Source of the DNA: Akkermansiaceae bacterium
GTDB lineage: Bacteria > Verrucomicrobiota > Verrucomicrobiia > Verrucomicrobiales > Akkermansiaceae
Direction of reading: 5' to 3'
DNA: 64,000 nucleotides
NCBI GenBank assembly: GCA_030725745.1
Contig: JANRFH010000047.1
Location: forward strand, 77,894 to 141,893
Shown here: positions 52,443 to 61,534 of the stretch, piece by piece
How the letters are laid out: every line of letters starts with the position of its first letter
How positions within the stretch are numbered: the first letter of the stretch is position 1
Translations under genes and position numbers: made by a program
Notes under the pieces: generated by a model
What the model saw: only the letters and a program-made list of their open reading frames with translations
The model's database searches: none
Told to the model about the DNA's origin: nothing

Positions 52443-53939
52443 ATGAAATTTATTGTGAAAATATTGCTTCTTTCCCTTTCCTGCCTCGCAGGGGTGGCGA
52501 CCGCTGCGGAAAAGCCCAACATCATCTACATCCTCGCCGATGACCTCGGCTACGGCGACGTGCATGCACTGAATCCGGAGCATGGCAAAATCGCCACGCC
52601 GAAAATGGATCAACTGGCGGCGGATGGAATGGTTTTCACCGACGCGCATTCGAATTCATCGGTCTGCACGCCCACCCGCTACGGAGTCCTCACCGGGCGC
52701 TACAGCTGGTGCACCAAGAAGCAGAGCGGCGTGCTGTTTGGTTTCGACCAGCCGCTGATCAAGCCGGATCGTTTGACTGTTCCTGCCTTTCTCAAGGAAC
52801 AGGGCTATAAGACGGCAATGATCGGAAAATGGCACCTTGGTCTCGGCTTGAAAACTCCCGCTGGAAAACCCGCCAGCGGACAGAAAGCGGCGGTGAATGG
52901 TGTCGATTGGGACGCCCGCATCACCGGCGGCCCGTTTGATCTCGGGTTCGACTATTGGTATGGCACTGCCGCTTCGCTGGACATGCCTCCATACATTTGG
53001 ATCGAGAACGACCGCTTCATCGGCGAGTGCACGACCACCAAGGCTTTTCATCGCAAGGGTCCCGCCCATGCCGATTTCGAGGCGATCGATGTCCTTCCTG
53101 AGATAGGGAAGAAATCCGCGGAATACATTCAGAAGCAAAAAGCCGATGAGCCTTTCTTTATGTATATCGCGCTGACCTCACCGCACGCGCCAATCATTCC
53201 CACAGATGAATGGAAGGGGAAAAGCGAGCTGGGAACCTATGGTGATTTTGTCATGAACACCGATGCCGTGGTGGGTGTCATTGCGGAGGCTGTGGATGCC
53301 GCCGGACTCACTGAAAACACGATGATCATCGTCACCAGCGACAACGGATGCTCAAAAGTGGCTGATATTGATGCGTTGAAAAAACAGGGGCATTTCCCCA
53401 ATGCGCATTACAGGGGTTCGAAATCTGATCTCTGGGATGGCGGCCACCGAGTTCCGTTCATCGTCCGTTGGCCTGCCGGTATCAAGGCCGGATCCACCAG
53501 TGATGAACTCATCTGTCTCACTGACCTGATGGCGACCAGTGCCGAATTGGCGGGTGCAAAACTTCCGGATACTGCCGGCGTGGACAGCGTCAGCTTTGCT
53601 CCTGCTTTGAAAGGCGAAGCGATCGAGTCCATCCGCAAGGGCGTGATTCACCATTCCGTGGGCGGGCAGTTCGCCTATCGCGAAGGGAAATGGAAACTGC
53701 TCCTGACCAAAGGCTCCGGCGGATGGACGAAAGAGCCCATGGCTGACAATTCCCCGGCACAGCTCTACGATATGGAAGCCGACCCCGGCGAAACGACCAA
53801 TTTGTATAAAACTAATCCCGAAGTCTTTGCGCGCCTGCTTGCTCAACTTGAATCCGATGTTAAACGTGGACGTAGCACTGCGGGTAAGGATCTCAGTAAC
53901 GACGCCCAGGTGAACTTCTCGAAAGGCTTCAAAAAATAG
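52443..53939 (+). CDS. Sulfatase, family S1 (exported)
   Basis: 498 residues; signal peptide (ILLLSLSCLAGVATAA). Metal-binding IIYILADDLGYGDVHALNPE, formylglycine site C75 in VCTPTRYGVLTGRYSW (Thr in place of Ser), KWHLGLGL, VTSDNGCSKVADI. Shares the RGSKSDLWDGGHRVPFIVRW and HHSVGGQFAYREGKWKLLL blocks with the genes at 40206 and 60026. Its stop overlaps the GTG start of the next gene by one base, implying coupled translation. Confidence 0.93.
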   Translation: MKFIVKILLLSLSCLAGVATAAEKPNIIYILADDLGYGDVHALNPEHGKIATPKMDQLAADGMVFTDAHSNSSVCTPTRYGVLTGRYSWCTKKQSGVLFGFDQPLIKPDRLTVPAFLKEQGYKTAMIGKWHLGLGLKTPAGKPASGQKAAVNGVDWDARITGGPFDLGFDYWYGTAASLDMPPYIWIENDRFIGECTTTKAFHRKGPAHADFEAIDVLPEIGKKSAEYIQKQKADEPFFMYIALTSPHAPIIPTDEWKGKSELGTYGDFVMNTDAVVGVIAEAVDAAGLTENTMIIVTSDNGCSKVADIDALKKQGHFPNAHYRGSKSDLWDGGHRVPFIVRWPAGIKAGSTSDELICLTDLMATSAELAGAKLPDTAGVDSVSFAPALKGEAIESIRKGVIHHSVGGQFAYREGKWKLLLTKGSGGWTKEPMADNSPAQLYDMEADPGETTNLYKTNPEVFARLLAQLESDVKRGRSTAGKDLSNDAQVNFSKGFKK

Positions 53940-55132
53940 TGAAACTACCATTCAGATCGACCGCGTTCGCTTCACTGGTTGCCATTTTATCTGTCTCTCC
54001 TTCCTGTAAAACGGAGGAGGATTCATCCGTGGAAGTGGAGAGCCTGCGCAACAGCGACGGGAGCCAGTTCGTGCCTCATGATTTTTATCCGGAGTTCAGC
54101 TGGGACACCACGCCGCTCTACTACATGTTTGGCGACAAGAGCCGCCTGTTGAGTCCGGAGCAAGTGGAGTTCATTGCTGCGCGTACGGGTTTTCTCTGTA
54201 TCGAAAAATCGCATGGCATGGGCAAGCTCGGTGTGGCGGAGCTCGGAGCGAAACATGAAGCGGCGGCCTTCAAGGAGGTCAATCCCGATATAAAGGTTCT
54301 GTTCTATTTCAATGCCGCATATGCTTGGCCTTACACCTCCTACAACAAGGATTTTACCAATGAGCGCATCGATACGAAGCCGGAGCTTAAAAAGTTTCTT
54401 TTGAACCATCCCAAGACGGGCAAGCTCGCGGATCGCTATGGCGCCTTTTGCTTCGATGTGCTGAATCCCGATTTCCGTGATTGGTGGGTGGATACGGTGG
54501 CAAAGGGTGTCAGTGAGTCCGGCTGCGATGGCGCCTTCATTGACCAAATGCATGGCAATAGCGACCTCCGTAAAGACAAGAGGGTCGAGATCGAGAAAGC
54601 CATGGGAGACATGATGGGTGCTCTCAAAAAGAAACTTGGCGCGGACAAAATCCTCCTCGCGAACAATGCATACGCTGACAATGCCAAGCATGTCTTTCCA
54701 GTGAGCGACGCGATCATGTTTGAAAACTACGCGTCGGCAAAAGCAAGCAAGGAAAGCCTGCTAGACGAGTGGGGGGAGATGCTTCGGAATGCAAAGGCAG
54801 GGAAAATCTCCGTTTTTCGCCTCGGCGTGGATGGAACAGGCAGGAAAAACATCAAGCCGAACATGCCGGAACTTTCGAAGGAGAAGGCGGAATTCGCCCT
54901 AGCCTGTTATCTGATCGGTGCGCAACCGTATTCCTATTTCATGTATAGCTGGGGATGGAAGCTGGGAACTGGCGCTTTGGTGGATTACCCAGAGTTCCAA
55001 AAACCGCTCGGCCCGCCCAAAGGTGCTTACCAGCGAACCACTCCCGATGGCTGGGAGTTTACCCGTGATTTCGAGCACGCCAGCGTATGGGTGAATACCG
55101 AAAGCCGAGAGGCGAATATCACTTGGAAATAA
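53939..55132 (+). CDS. GHL15-like putative glycoside hydrolase lipoprotein
   Basis: 397 residues from GTG 53939. N-terminal signal with a lipobox-like LSVSPSC, so probably lipid-anchored at Cys of about residue 23. The barrel-like body has FSWDTTPLYYMFGD, FLCIEKSHGMGK, IKVLFYFNAAYAWPYTSYN, WWVDTVAKGVSESGCDGAFI and LLANNAYAD. Acidic candidates are in CDGAFIDQMHG and MFENYAS. It is a paralogue of 37330-38529, including the C-terminal EFTRDFEHASVWVNTESREA block. The overlap with the sulfatase suggests the two act on the same glycan. Confidence 0.72.
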   Translation: MKLPFRSTAFASLVAILSVSPSCKTEEDSSVEVESLRNSDGSQFVPHDFYPEFSWDTTPLYYMFGDKSRLLSPEQVEFIAARTGFLCIEKSHGMGKLGVAELGAKHEAAAFKEVNPDIKVLFYFNAAYAWPYTSYNKDFTNERIDTKPELKKFLLNHPKTGKLADRYGAFCFDVLNPDFRDWWVDTVAKGVSESGCDGAFIDQMHGNSDLRKDKRVEIEKAMGDMMGALKKKLGADKILLANNAYADNAKHVFPVSDAIMFENYASAKASKESLLDEWGEMLRNAKAGKISVFRLGVDGTGRKNIKPNMPELSKEKAEFALACYLIGAQPYSYFMYSWGWKLGTGALVDYPEFQKPLGPPKGAYQRTTPDGWEFTRDFEHASVWVNTESREANITWK

Positions 55133-55232
55133 CGACCTGTAACTGAGGGGAGAGAATAAGAGTGCTGGTGCGTGAAAATCTCCGATGGAAAAAGAAAGTT
55201 CGGGACAATCCGGTGCGTAAAGGCGATGAACA

Positions 55233-56681
55233 ATGCCTATGAAAACCCTTTCTTTGATTCTAACCGCGGCCTTAGCGCTACCCTGCATCCTTACCGGAGC
55301 CGAGAAGCCAAACGTCATCTTCATCTTTTCCGATGATCAGTGCTTCGAGACCATCGGGGCGCATGGCCTAGCAGACATCGATACACCGAATCTGGATCGT
55401 CTGGTAAAAGAGGGGGCGACCTTTTCCCACGCTTACAACATGGGCTCATGGACGGGAGCGGTCTGCGTGGCAAGCCGGACATGCCTCAACACCGGGGCAT
55501 CCCTGTGGAAAGCTCGCGATGCACTGGAAGCTAGCAAAAAAGGCGAACGCAAGATGTGGAGTGAGATCATGGCAGATGCTGGATACGCGACTTACATGAC
55601 TGGAAAATGGCACGTCTCTGTGCCGACTTCCAAGATCTTCGATCACACGAAAAACGTCCGAGCCGGTATGCCTAAATCCAACAACAAGGCCTACAATCGC
55701 CCTGTAGAGGGGGAGGATCCCGCAACGGCGTGGCACCCATGGGATAAGAAACAGGGTGGTTTCTGGGAAGGAGGAAAGCACTGGAGTGAAGTGCTTGCTG
55801 ACGACGCTACCGGATACCTCGCTGATGCAGCAAAGAGCGACAAGCCCTTCTTCATGTATCTCGCCTTCAACGCCCCGCACGATCCCCGCCAATCGCCCAA
55901 GGAGTTCATCGACCGCTACCCGCTCGACCGCATCAAGATCCCCGAAAACTATATCGCAGAGTATCCCGATATGGGGACGAAAGGTGTGCCGAAAATCCGC
56001 GACGAGAATCTCGCTCCGTATCCACGCACAGAATACGCCATCAAGGTGCACCGCCAGGAATATTTCGCTCTGATCACCCACATGGACGAGCAGATTGGGA
56101 AAATCTTTGAGGCACTGGAGAAAACCGGGAAGGCTGATAACACTTACATCATTTTCACCTCGGATCACGGTCTCGCCGTCGGCCACCACGGACTCGTAGG
56201 GAAGCAGAATATGTATGAGGATTCCCTCCGCCCACCGTTCATGATCATGGGGCCAGGCATCAAGGGCGGCACAGTCATCGACGCCCCGATTTACCTTCAG
56301 GATGCCATGGCGACTGCCATAGAGATCTCTGGTCAGGAAATCCCGGAAAACATCGACTACAAGAGCGTCCTCCCACTCCTCGACGGGCGCCGCGAAAAGA
56401 ACTACGACCGGATCTTCGGAGCTTACGAAGGCACCCAGCGCACCGTCATCGATGGTGGTTGGAAGATCATCGCCTATCCACAGCTCGGGAAAAAAAAGCT
56501 ATTCAACCTTTCGAAAGATCCAATGGAGATGAACGATCTCGCAGCAAACCCCGAGTATGCGGCCAAGCTTTCCGAGATGTCTGATATACTAGAGAAAACC
56601 ATGGATGAGTTGGGAGATCCGATGGATTCCCTGACCAAAGCAAATTACCCGAAACAGAAAAAAGAGAAGAGCGATCACTGA
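55233..56681 (+). CDS. Sulfatase, family S1, with CxAxR formylglycine motif (exported)
   Basis: 482 residues; signal peptide (LSLILTAALALPCILTGA). Metal-binding VIFIFSDDQCFETIGAHG. The formylglycine site is C78 in AVCVASRTCLNTGA: CxAxR instead of CxPxR, a variant known in some sulfatases. KWHVSVPT, TSDHGLAVGHHGLVGKQNMY and SLRPPFMIMGPG give it the look of the iduronate-/choline-sulfatase side of S1, unlike the other six here. Its specificity therefore probably differs. It lies 100 bp after the GHL15-like gene. Confidence 0.9.
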   Translation: MPMKTLSLILTAALALPCILTGAEKPNVIFIFSDDQCFETIGAHGLADIDTPNLDRLVKEGATFSHAYNMGSWTGAVCVASRTCLNTGASLWKARDALEASKKGERKMWSEIMADAGYATYMTGKWHVSVPTSKIFDHTKNVRAGMPKSNNKAYNRPVEGEDPATAWHPWDKKQGGFWEGGKHWSEVLADDATGYLADAAKSDKPFFMYLAFNAPHDPRQSPKEFIDRYPLDRIKIPENYIAEYPDMGTKGVPKIRDENLAPYPRTEYAIKVHRQEYFALITHMDEQIGKIFEALEKTGKADNTYIIFTSDHGLAVGHHGLVGKQNMYEDSLRPPFMIMGPGIKGGTVIDAPIYLQDAMATAIEISGQEIPENIDYKSVLPLLDGRREKNYDRIFGAYEGTQRTVIDGGWKIIAYPQLGKKKLFNLSKDPMEMNDLAANPEYAAKLSEMSDILEKTMDELGDPMDSLTKANYPKQKKEKSDH

Positions 56682-56721
56682 TCTCCCCGCCGCACTCGCA
56701 ACCATTTCCAATTCCAAAATC

Positions 56722-58092
56722 ATGAAGACAATTCCAACGATCCTATTCACAGCACTGGCGGTCACCACCTTCGCCATTGCTGCCGAGGAAACCTCCAAGC
56801 CAAACTTCGTCATCGTCCTAGCAGATGACATGGGCTGGGGCGATTCCGCGACCTATGGCAACAAAGTCATCAAGACTCCGAACATGGACAAGCTTGCTTC
56901 CCAAGGCGTCAAGTTCACCCAATGCTACTCCGCATGCGGGGTCTGCTCGCCATCACGCTCCGCAATCCTGACGGGTCGGACACCCTATCGGAATGGGGTT
57001 TACCGCCACCTTTCGGGAATCCACGAATCACACCTTCGCGCTAGCGAAATTACCTTTCCGAAACTCCTGAAAGAAATTGGCTACGAGACTTGCCATAGCG
57101 GGAAATGGCATCTGCTTTCCAAAAACCAGTTCGATGATCCAAAATTCCCCCATCCGGGCGAGCATGGTTACGACCACTGGATGATCACACAGAATAACGC
57201 GTCACCCAGCCACAAGAACCCGAACAACTTCGTGCGCAACGGCGAACCCGTCGGTGAGACCGAAGGATATTCCGCACCATTGGTCGCGGACGAGGCGATC
57301 CATTGGCTCAAGGATCTGCGCGACAAGGAGAAACCCTTCGCCATGACTGTCTGGTTCCACGAACCCCACAGCCCCATTGCCACGGATATCAAGTTTTCTG
57401 AGATGTATCCCGAAGAGACAGAGAAGCAGGCAAAGTACAACGGGAACATCACCCAGATGGACTATGCGCTCGGCAAGCTCATGGATACGCTCGAGGAGCA
57501 GGGTGTCGCGGAAAATACATTGATCTTCTTCTCGTCAGACAACGGCCCGGTTCCTGCCTACGGTGGCGATTCCGGTGGACTACGCGGCAATAAGCGCAGC
57601 GACTTTGAAGGTGGCATCCGCGTGCCCGGCATCGCCCGCTGGCCCGGACACATCGAGCCGGGAACTGTCAGCGATGTCCCTGTTGTCGGCACTGACCTTT
57701 TCACCACGATTCTTGAGATCGCCGGTATTCCTCTTCCGGATGACCGCACAATTGATGGCGTAAACATGGTGCCCGCCTTTTCCGGAAAACCCCTTGAACG
57801 CGAGATTCCGTTGTTCTGGCGCACCCATGTTTCCTCACCGGAAGACCGCGTGGCCATGCGGGTGGGTGATTGGAAAATCGTAGGCAATGATACCCTCACG
57901 AAATTCCAGCTCTTTAATGTCCAAGAAGACTGGCAGGAGCAGACGGATCTCGCCTCCAAAATGCCGGAGAAGACCGAGGAGATGAAAGCGCTCCTGATGA
58001 AGACCTGGGAAGGGATTGTCGAGGAAGGGCCCAACGAATGGTGGGAATCTGAAAAACAGAAACCATCCAAAGGTGGGAAGCTTTCCTACTAG
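56722..58092 (+). CDS. Sulfatase, family S1 (exported)
   Basis: 456 residues; signal peptide (PTILFTALAVTTFAIAA). Metal-binding FVIVLADDMGWGDSATYG, formylglycine site C75 in CGVCSPSRSAILTGRTPY, HSGKWHLLS and FSSDNGPVPAYGGDSGGL. Arylsulfatase A-like. It lies 40 bp after the previous sulfatase and 40 bp before the GH97 gene, so it is in the same operon. A basic tail (QKPSKGGKLSY) ends the protein. Confidence 0.92.
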   Translation: MKTIPTILFTALAVTTFAIAAEETSKPNFVIVLADDMGWGDSATYGNKVIKTPNMDKLASQGVKFTQCYSACGVCSPSRSAILTGRTPYRNGVYRHLSGIHESHLRASEITFPKLLKEIGYETCHSGKWHLLSKNQFDDPKFPHPGEHGYDHWMITQNNASPSHKNPNNFVRNGEPVGETEGYSAPLVADEAIHWLKDLRDKEKPFAMTVWFHEPHSPIATDIKFSEMYPEETEKQAKYNGNITQMDYALGKLMDTLEEQGVAENTLIFFSSDNGPVPAYGGDSGGLRGNKRSDFEGGIRVPGIARWPGHIEPGTVSDVPVVGTDLFTTILEIAGIPLPDDRTIDGVNMVPAFSGKPLEREIPLFWRTHVSSPEDRVAMRVGDWKIVGNDTLTKFQLFNVQEDWQEQTDLASKMPEKTEEMKALLMKTWEGIVEEGPNEWWESEKQKPSKGGKLSY

Positions 58093-58132
58093 TCGACCGC
58101 TTGGTCAGATTGAAATCTGATAGAAAATACAC

Positions 58133-60019
58133 ATGAAATCCTGTTCTATATTCATTCTCCCTTTCCTCGCATGCATCTCTCCGGTGCATGCTGAAACCTA
58201 CTCCGTGAAGTCACCGGACGGCAGCGCTGTGCTTGAGTTGGATTGCACGGAGAAATCACTTTCCTATAGCGTGAGCGTTGACGGAAAGCCGCTGATCACA
58301 TCCTCTCCGATGTCCTTGCTGAAAGATCCGGCCTACAAGGTAGTGGATACCGTTTCTGAAGAAGTCGATAGCACATGGAAGCCTGTTTGGGGTTCGTTCA
58401 GTGAAATCCGCGATCATGCGAATCGCCTCACTCTCAAGATGGATGTATCCGGCCTGAAAGTGGATCTGATCTGCCAGGTTTATGACGAAGGCATCGGTAT
58501 GCGTTTTTCCGTTCCGGAGCAGGAAGGGCTGAAAGGAAAATCTTTCGAGCACGTCATAGCATACAATGCCACCGGGGAATTCGATGCTTATAGTGGCGCG
58601 CCGGGCTCCTCAGACCCTGTAGGACCGTTCCGCTCTACTGAACTTGAAAAACATGCGAAGAAACTTTCCAATATTCCTTTTATGATGAATTTGGATGACG
58701 GGCCGTGGGTCGCCCTTCTGGAATCCGATCTCTATTCGGCTGAGCTGTTTGCTTCTGCGAGGTTTTCCATTGATGGAAAAACTATTCAGAACGTTGCCAA
58801 GGTGAAGGCGGGGGAAGATGCATTCATCACCCCGTGGAAAGTTATCCTCTGGAGCGAAGAACCCGGCGGCTTCCTCACCAATACCGTCGCACATAACCTC
58901 GCAGCACCGTGCAAACTCGAGGATACCTCCTGGGTCGTGACTGGCAAAGGTCTCTGGGATTGGCGCATCCACGAATATGACAATGGCGACTTCAAATATG
59001 GCATCGATACCCGTAGCTACATGCGCCAGATTGACTTCTGCGCTGAGAAGAACATCGAGTATCTCACGATCGACGACCATTGGTTCCTCTCAGCAAAGGA
59101 TGGAACGATGGAGATCTCACCTGAGGTGGACATCGATAAGGTCATGGCCTACGCCAAGGATAAGGGCGTAGATATCATGCTCTACTATGATACGAGAAAA
59201 GGGAGCTACGGTGATGAGCTTATCTTCGATTACTACGCCAAGCTCGGTGCGAAAGGCATCAAATACGGTTTCCGTGGTAACAACGTAAAATTCACTCGTC
59301 TGGCGCTCCGCAAGGCTGCCGAGGCAAAGTTGATGGTGTTCTTCCACGACGGCCCGACTGCCATGGTGGGGGTTGAGCGCACGATGCCTCACATGATTTC
59401 TCGCGAGTATGGCCACGGGCAGCAGGACGCACGGAAAGTCTTCTCACCGACAGGTTTTCTCAAGGCCGCCATGATCAACGGCCTGAGTGGCCCGATCGAC
59501 ATGTCCAACGGCAACTTCGGCATCAAGAGCATCAACGCCGGGGAGCGTGCCAAGGGGCCGCGGATCAAGGGAAGCTACATCACCACGGTGGTTAGCGAAG
59601 TGGCACGCTGCATCATCATCAACAGCGGCCTCGTCACCCTGCCGGATGCTCCTGAGGAATACCGGAAGAAGGCGGATCTCTTCGACGCGATTTCGCAAAC
59701 GCATGCGACCTGGGACGAGACAATCGTGCCCCACAGCAAGATGGCCGAATACCTCACAGTTGGCCGCCGCTCGGGAGATACTTGGTTCCTTGCTACGGTC
59801 AACAACGAGGAAGCTCGAACCTTGGAGATCCCTCTGGATTTCCTCGAAGAGGGAATGGATTACGAGGTCTCCTTATATGAGGATACCGAAGAGACCGATG
59901 GGGTAAGAAATCCCGAGGCCTATGCCGTTTCTAAAAAAACCGTCAAGGCGGGCGATACACTCACTGCAAAGATGGCACTGGGTGGCGGACACGTAGCGAT
60001 CCTGAAACCAATCAATTAG
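58133..60019 (+). CDS. GH97-family glycoside hydrolase (exported)
   Basis: 628 residues; signal peptide (CSIFILPFLACISPVHA). N-terminal beta-supersandwich (YSVKSPDGSAVLELDCTEKS), a central TIM barrel (YMRQIDFCAEKNIEYLTID, DIMLYYDTRKGSYGDELIF, MVFFHDGPTAMVGVERTMPH) and a C-terminal beta domain. GH97 includes alpha-glucosidases and alpha-galactosidases. At the place where retaining members have the nucleophile Asp (VDF-type motif) this protein has Gly in GIKYGFRG (about residues 374-381). That resembles inverting members, or marks altered chemistry. Probably trims a galactose or glucose branch of the sulfated fucan. Confidence 0.83.
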   Translation: MKSCSIFILPFLACISPVHAETYSVKSPDGSAVLELDCTEKSLSYSVSVDGKPLITSSPMSLLKDPAYKVVDTVSEEVDSTWKPVWGSFSEIRDHANRLTLKMDVSGLKVDLICQVYDEGIGMRFSVPEQEGLKGKSFEHVIAYNATGEFDAYSGAPGSSDPVGPFRSTELEKHAKKLSNIPFMMNLDDGPWVALLESDLYSAELFASARFSIDGKTIQNVAKVKAGEDAFITPWKVILWSEEPGGFLTNTVAHNLAAPCKLEDTSWVVTGKGLWDWRIHEYDNGDFKYGIDTRSYMRQIDFCAEKNIEYLTIDDHWFLSAKDGTMEISPEVDIDKVMAYAKDKGVDIMLYYDTRKGSYGDELIFDYYAKLGAKGIKYGFRGNNVKFTRLALRKAAEAKLMVFFHDGPTAMVGVERTMPHMISREYGHGQQDARKVFSPTGFLKAAMINGLSGPIDMSNGNFGIKSINAGERAKGPRIKGSYITTVVSEVARCIIINSGLVTLPDAPEEYRKKADLFDAISQTHATWDETIVPHSKMAEYLTVGRRSGDTWFLATVNNEEARTLEIPLDFLEEGMDYEVSLYEDTEETDGVRNPEAYAVSKKTVKAGDTLTAKMALGGGHVAILKPIN

Positions 60020-60025
60020 GTAGTT

Positions 60026-61513
60026 ATGAGAAATATCATCTTCAAGGTCGCCGTTATCGGTTTGGCCTTCGCATATTCGGCACTGGCCGCATCAAAACCT
60101 AACATCATCTTCATCTATGCGGACGACATGGGCTACGGAGATGTCCAATGCCTAAATCCCGAGCGTGGTAAGATTTCCACACCGCACATGGACAAGCTAG
60201 CGGACGAAGGCATGGTCTTCACCGATGCACACACCAGCTCATCCGTCTGCACTCCCAGCCGCTACGGGCTTCTCACGGGACGATACAACTGGCGCACCGA
60301 ACTTCAGCAGGGTGTGCTCTGGGGTTTCAGTGAGCCGCTCATCGAAGCGGATAGGCTGACGGTTCCCGAGCTGTTAAAGGATAACGGGTATGTCACAGCC
60401 ATGTTCGGGAAATGGCACCTCGGAATGATCATGCCGACCGACAACGGCGTGTTGCCGGTGGGTCGGTCTCCGAAATCCCTAAACATTGTCTGGGATGGTG
60501 AAATCAAGGATGGCCCCGTAGATCGCGGCTTCGACCACTTTTTCGGAATCTCTGCTTCGCTTGATATGGCACCCTACATCTACATCGAGGACAGACACTT
60601 CGTCGGCGCGATTGACAACAAGGATAAGAAAATGACAGCACCCGGCTTCGATAGGTCGGATGTCCTACCTGAACTCGGTAGGAAGACGGTAAAATACATC
60701 GAGGAACATGATTCCGAGAAACCGTTCTTTGTCTACGTGCCGCTAGCCTCGCCACATACCCCGATTCTCCCGACCAAGGAATGGCAGGGCAAAAGCGGAC
60801 TTGGCAAATACGCCGACTTCCAGATGCAGACGGATCACATTATTGGTCAAATTGTCGATGCTGTTGATGCCGCCGGTCTGAAGGAAAATACCCTGATCAT
60901 CGTAAGCAGCGACAACGGCTGCTCGAAGGCCGCGAACATTAAGGGTCTTGAAGAAAATGGTCACTACCCGAGTGCGCAGTTTCGTGGTTCCAAAGCTGAC
61001 CTCTGGGATGGCGGGCATCGCGTGCCTTTCATTGTCCGTTGGCCAGCGATGATCGGAGCAAATTCGCAATCCAACCAAACCATCTGCCTCACCGATCTCA
61101 TGGCTACTTGTGCCGAAATCGTGGGAGCGGATCTTCCTGCGGATGCGGGCGAGGACAGCGTGAGTTTTCTTCCTGCGTTTAAGGGTGAGCAAATCGTTTC
61201 CACACGGAAGGGCATCACCCATCACTCCATCAGCGGACATTTTGCCTACCGTCAGGGCAAGTGGAAGCTGCTTCTAGCAAAAGCTTCGGGCGGCTGGACG
61301 TCGCCAACCGAGAAGCAGGCTCCTGAATCGGCTCCGAAGGCGCAGCTCTACGATATGGAGGCTGATCCCGGCGAAACAAATAATCTGTATGAGACCCATC
61401 CCGAAGTCGCCGCCCAGCTCCTCAAGCAGCTTGAGGAAGATGTCGCGCGGGGACGCAGCACTGCAGATGCAGACCAGAGCAATGACATCGAGAAGATCGT
61501 CCTCTGGAAATAG
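60026..61513 (+). CDS. Sulfatase, family S1 (exported)
   Basis: 495 residues; signal peptide (KVAVIGLAFAYSALA-A). Metal-binding IIFIYADDMGYGDVQCLNPE, formylglycine site C75 in VCTPSRYGLLTGRYNW, KWHLGMIM and VSSDNGCSKAANI. Closest to the sulfatases at 40206 and 52443, sharing RGSKADLWDGGHRVPFIVRW and GWTSP near the C-terminus. It starts 6 bp after the GH97 gene and ends 21 bp before the last fucosidase. Confidence 0.93.
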   Translation: MRNIIFKVAVIGLAFAYSALAASKPNIIFIYADDMGYGDVQCLNPERGKISTPHMDKLADEGMVFTDAHTSSSVCTPSRYGLLTGRYNWRTELQQGVLWGFSEPLIEADRLTVPELLKDNGYVTAMFGKWHLGMIMPTDNGVLPVGRSPKSLNIVWDGEIKDGPVDRGFDHFFGISASLDMAPYIYIEDRHFVGAIDNKDKKMTAPGFDRSDVLPELGRKTVKYIEEHDSEKPFFVYVPLASPHTPILPTKEWQGKSGLGKYADFQMQTDHIIGQIVDAVDAAGLKENTLIIVSSDNGCSKAANIKGLEENGHYPSAQFRGSKADLWDGGHRVPFIVRWPAMIGANSQSNQTICLTDLMATCAEIVGADLPADAGEDSVSFLPAFKGEQIVSTRKGITHHSISGHFAYRQGKWKLLLAKASGGWTSPTEKQAPESAPKAQLYDMEADPGETNNLYETHPEVAAQLLKQLEEDVARGRSTADADQSNDIEKIVLWK

Positions 61514-61534
61514 CCAACGACATAAAAATACAAC

